64,000 nucleotides of DNA from Microbacterium sp. Root166 (GTDB lineage: Bacteria > Actinomycetota > Actinomycetes > Actinomycetales > Microbacteriaceae), in the NCBI RefSeq assembly GCF_001427145.1, contig NZ_LMGL01000003.1:388879-452878 (forward strand), given 5' to 3'. The notes under the pieces were generated by a model. The model was given only the letters and a program-made list of their open reading frames with translations. It had not been told where the DNA came from and made no database searches. Position 1 is the stretch's first letter. Each line of letters opens with the position of its first letter. Both the position numbers and the translations under genes were made by a program. This document shows positions 63,102-64,000 of the stretch, piece after piece.

Positions 63102-63671
63102 ATGTGGGAATGGCTCATCCCCGTATTGATCGTGGTGGCGCTGGTCGTCATCGGCGGGATCTATCTGTGGGCGACGTACAACTCGCTCGTCCAGCTCAAT
63201 GTGCGCGTCGACGAGGCGTGGAGCGACATCACCGTGCAGCTCAAGCGCCGCGCCGATCTGCTTCCCAACCTCATCGAGGCGGTGAAGGGCTACGCGGCGC
63301 ATGAGAAGGCCGTGTTCGAGAACGTGACGCGCGCCCGCGCCGAGACCCTCAACGCCGGCGGGCCCGCCGATGCGGGTGTCGCCGAAGGACACATGCAGCA
63401 GGCGCTGCGGTCACTGTTCGCGGTGGCCGAGGCCTACCCGCAGCTCCAGGCGAGCCAGAACTTCCTGCAGCTGCAGCAGTCCATCGTCGACACCGAGGAC
63501 AAGATCCAGGCCTCGCGCCGGTTCTACAACGGCGGCGTGCGCGAGCTGAACACCAAGATCAAGGTGTTCCCGAACAACCTGTTCGCCCGCAACCTCGGCT
63601 TCCACGAGCGCGAGTTCTTCGAGGTCGTCGACGGCGCAGCCATCTCCGAACCGCCCCGGGTGCAGTTCTGA
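63102..63671 (+). CDS. LemA-family membrane protein
   Basis: From ATG 63102 this is a 189-residue protein with an N-terminal transmembrane helix (WLIPVLIVVALVVIGGIYLW) and the LemA core: NSLVQLNVRVDEAWSDITVQ, LKRRADLLPNLIEAVKGYAA, LQASQNFLQLQQSIVDTEDK and VFPNNLFARNLGFHEREFF. It forms a helical bundle on the outer or inner face of the membrane; function is not settled. The ATG at 63072 overlaps the -10 and is unlikely. Confidence 0.9.
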   Translation: MWEWLIPVLIVVALVVIGGIYLWATYNSLVQLNVRVDEAWSDITVQLKRRADLLPNLIEAVKGYAAHEKAVFENVTRARAETLNAGGPADAGVAEGHMQQALRSLFAVAEAYPQLQASQNFLQLQQSIVDTEDKIQASRRFYNGGVRELNTKIKVFPNNLFARNLGFHEREFFEVVDGAAISEPPRVQF

Positions 63672-63712
63672 CGCACGGGACGGATGCCGCGACCGGCGTC
63701 CGAGGCGAGCGC

Positions 63713-63718
63713 TAGCCT
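63713..63718 (+). promoter_or_regulatory. Leaderless-type -10 (TAGCCT) of the YcaQ-like gene
   Basis: TAGCCT lies 7 nt before the ATG at 63726. Confidence 0.55.
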
Positions 63719-63725
63719 CGCACCC

Positions 63726-64000
63726 ATGGTTGAACGACTCTCGCGCGAGCAGGCTCGCCGCATCGCGGTGCGGTCACAGCTGCTCTCGGCCGATCGGCCT
63801 GCCGGCATCGTCGAGACGATCGACGCGCTCACGGTGGTCAACATCGAGCCCACCGCGGCCATCGCGCCGAGCGCCGACCTGATCCTGTGGAGCAGGCTCG
63901 GCTGGCCGTATCAGCCGGCCGATCTCGCACGCCTCGTCGAGGAGGACCGCGCGATCTTCGAGTGGGGCGGCTTCTACCGCACCATGGCGGACCTTCCGCT
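63726..64000 (+). CDS. YcaQ-like winged-helix DNA glycosylase family protein, truncated by window end
   Basis: The 91 visible residues match the N-terminus of the YcaQ/AlkX-type winged-helix family (HTH_42): LSREQARRIAVRSQLLSA, then ALTVVNIEPTAAIAPSADLI followed by LWSRLGWPY and RAIFEWGGFY. Members excise bulky or cross-linked bases. The frame is open at the end of the window, so the catalytic part is not seen. Confidence 0.78.
   Translation, partial: MVERLSREQARRIAVRSQLLSADRPAGIVETIDALTVVNIEPTAAIAPSADLILWSRLGWPYQPADLARLVEEDRAIFEWGGFYRTMADLP

Overview
The window is high-GC (roughly 70%) actinobacterial chromosomal DNA. Codon choice, the gene set and several family-level features suggest a Microbacteriaceae genome (Microbacterium-like). 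The genus is my inference from style; no marker gene for it lies in the window. There is no prophage, insertion sequence, integrase or CRISPR array. The first 28 bases are a poly-G run that looks like a contig edge.

The backbone is a housekeeping order also known from Mycobacterium tuberculosis (about Rv1002c to Rv1025): pmt, rsmI, metG, tatD, ksgA, ispE, tRNA-Gln/glmU, prs, rplY, pth, mfd, mazG, eno, divIC, DUF501. Accessory blocks are inserted into it. They are: an ECF42-type sigma factor with its DGPF/YCII partner and an MFS transporter where rpfB usually lies; a Stealth-type sugar phosphotransferase, a phosphoesterase and an aldo/keto reductase before ispE; an Eis-like acetyltransferase and an ABC-F ATPase after it; a flavinylation and membrane electron-transfer operon directly behind prs (FMN-binding lipoprotein, ApbE, MOSC protein, NqrB/RnfD-FNR fusion); a two-component system divergent from a MacB-type ABC transporter; CorA; a berberine-bridge-type oxidoreductase; decarboxylating 6-phosphogluconate dehydrogenase; a gamma-carbonic-anhydrase-like protein; PEP carboxylase; NhaA; HisRS; an APC permease; a YtrA-type GntR regulator with its membrane partner; and, after DUF501, a mycosin-like protease, NDH-2, a tRNA with anticodon UAA, a PLP enzyme, a sugar-lactone oxidase, LemA and a truncated YcaQ-like gene.

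Three sequence-level patterns run through the window. (1) About twenty genes begin 6 or 7 nt after a TANNNT -10 hexamer, so most transcription units here look leaderless; this fixes several start codons. (2) The word GGATGCC (extended form GGATGCCGCG) and its complement occur far more often than composition predicts, on both strands and mostly inside genes, where they impose otherwise disfavoured codons. (3) Several convergent gene pairs end in short inverted repeats whose arms contain the two facing stop codons.

The most interesting functional unit is the flavin electron-transfer operon at 24632-28063. Cytosolic NAD(P)H could be oxidised by the FNR domain, electrons could cross the membrane through the fused RnfD/NqrB-like domain, and they could reach an ApbE-flavinylated lipoprotein outside. 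The final acceptor is not evident.
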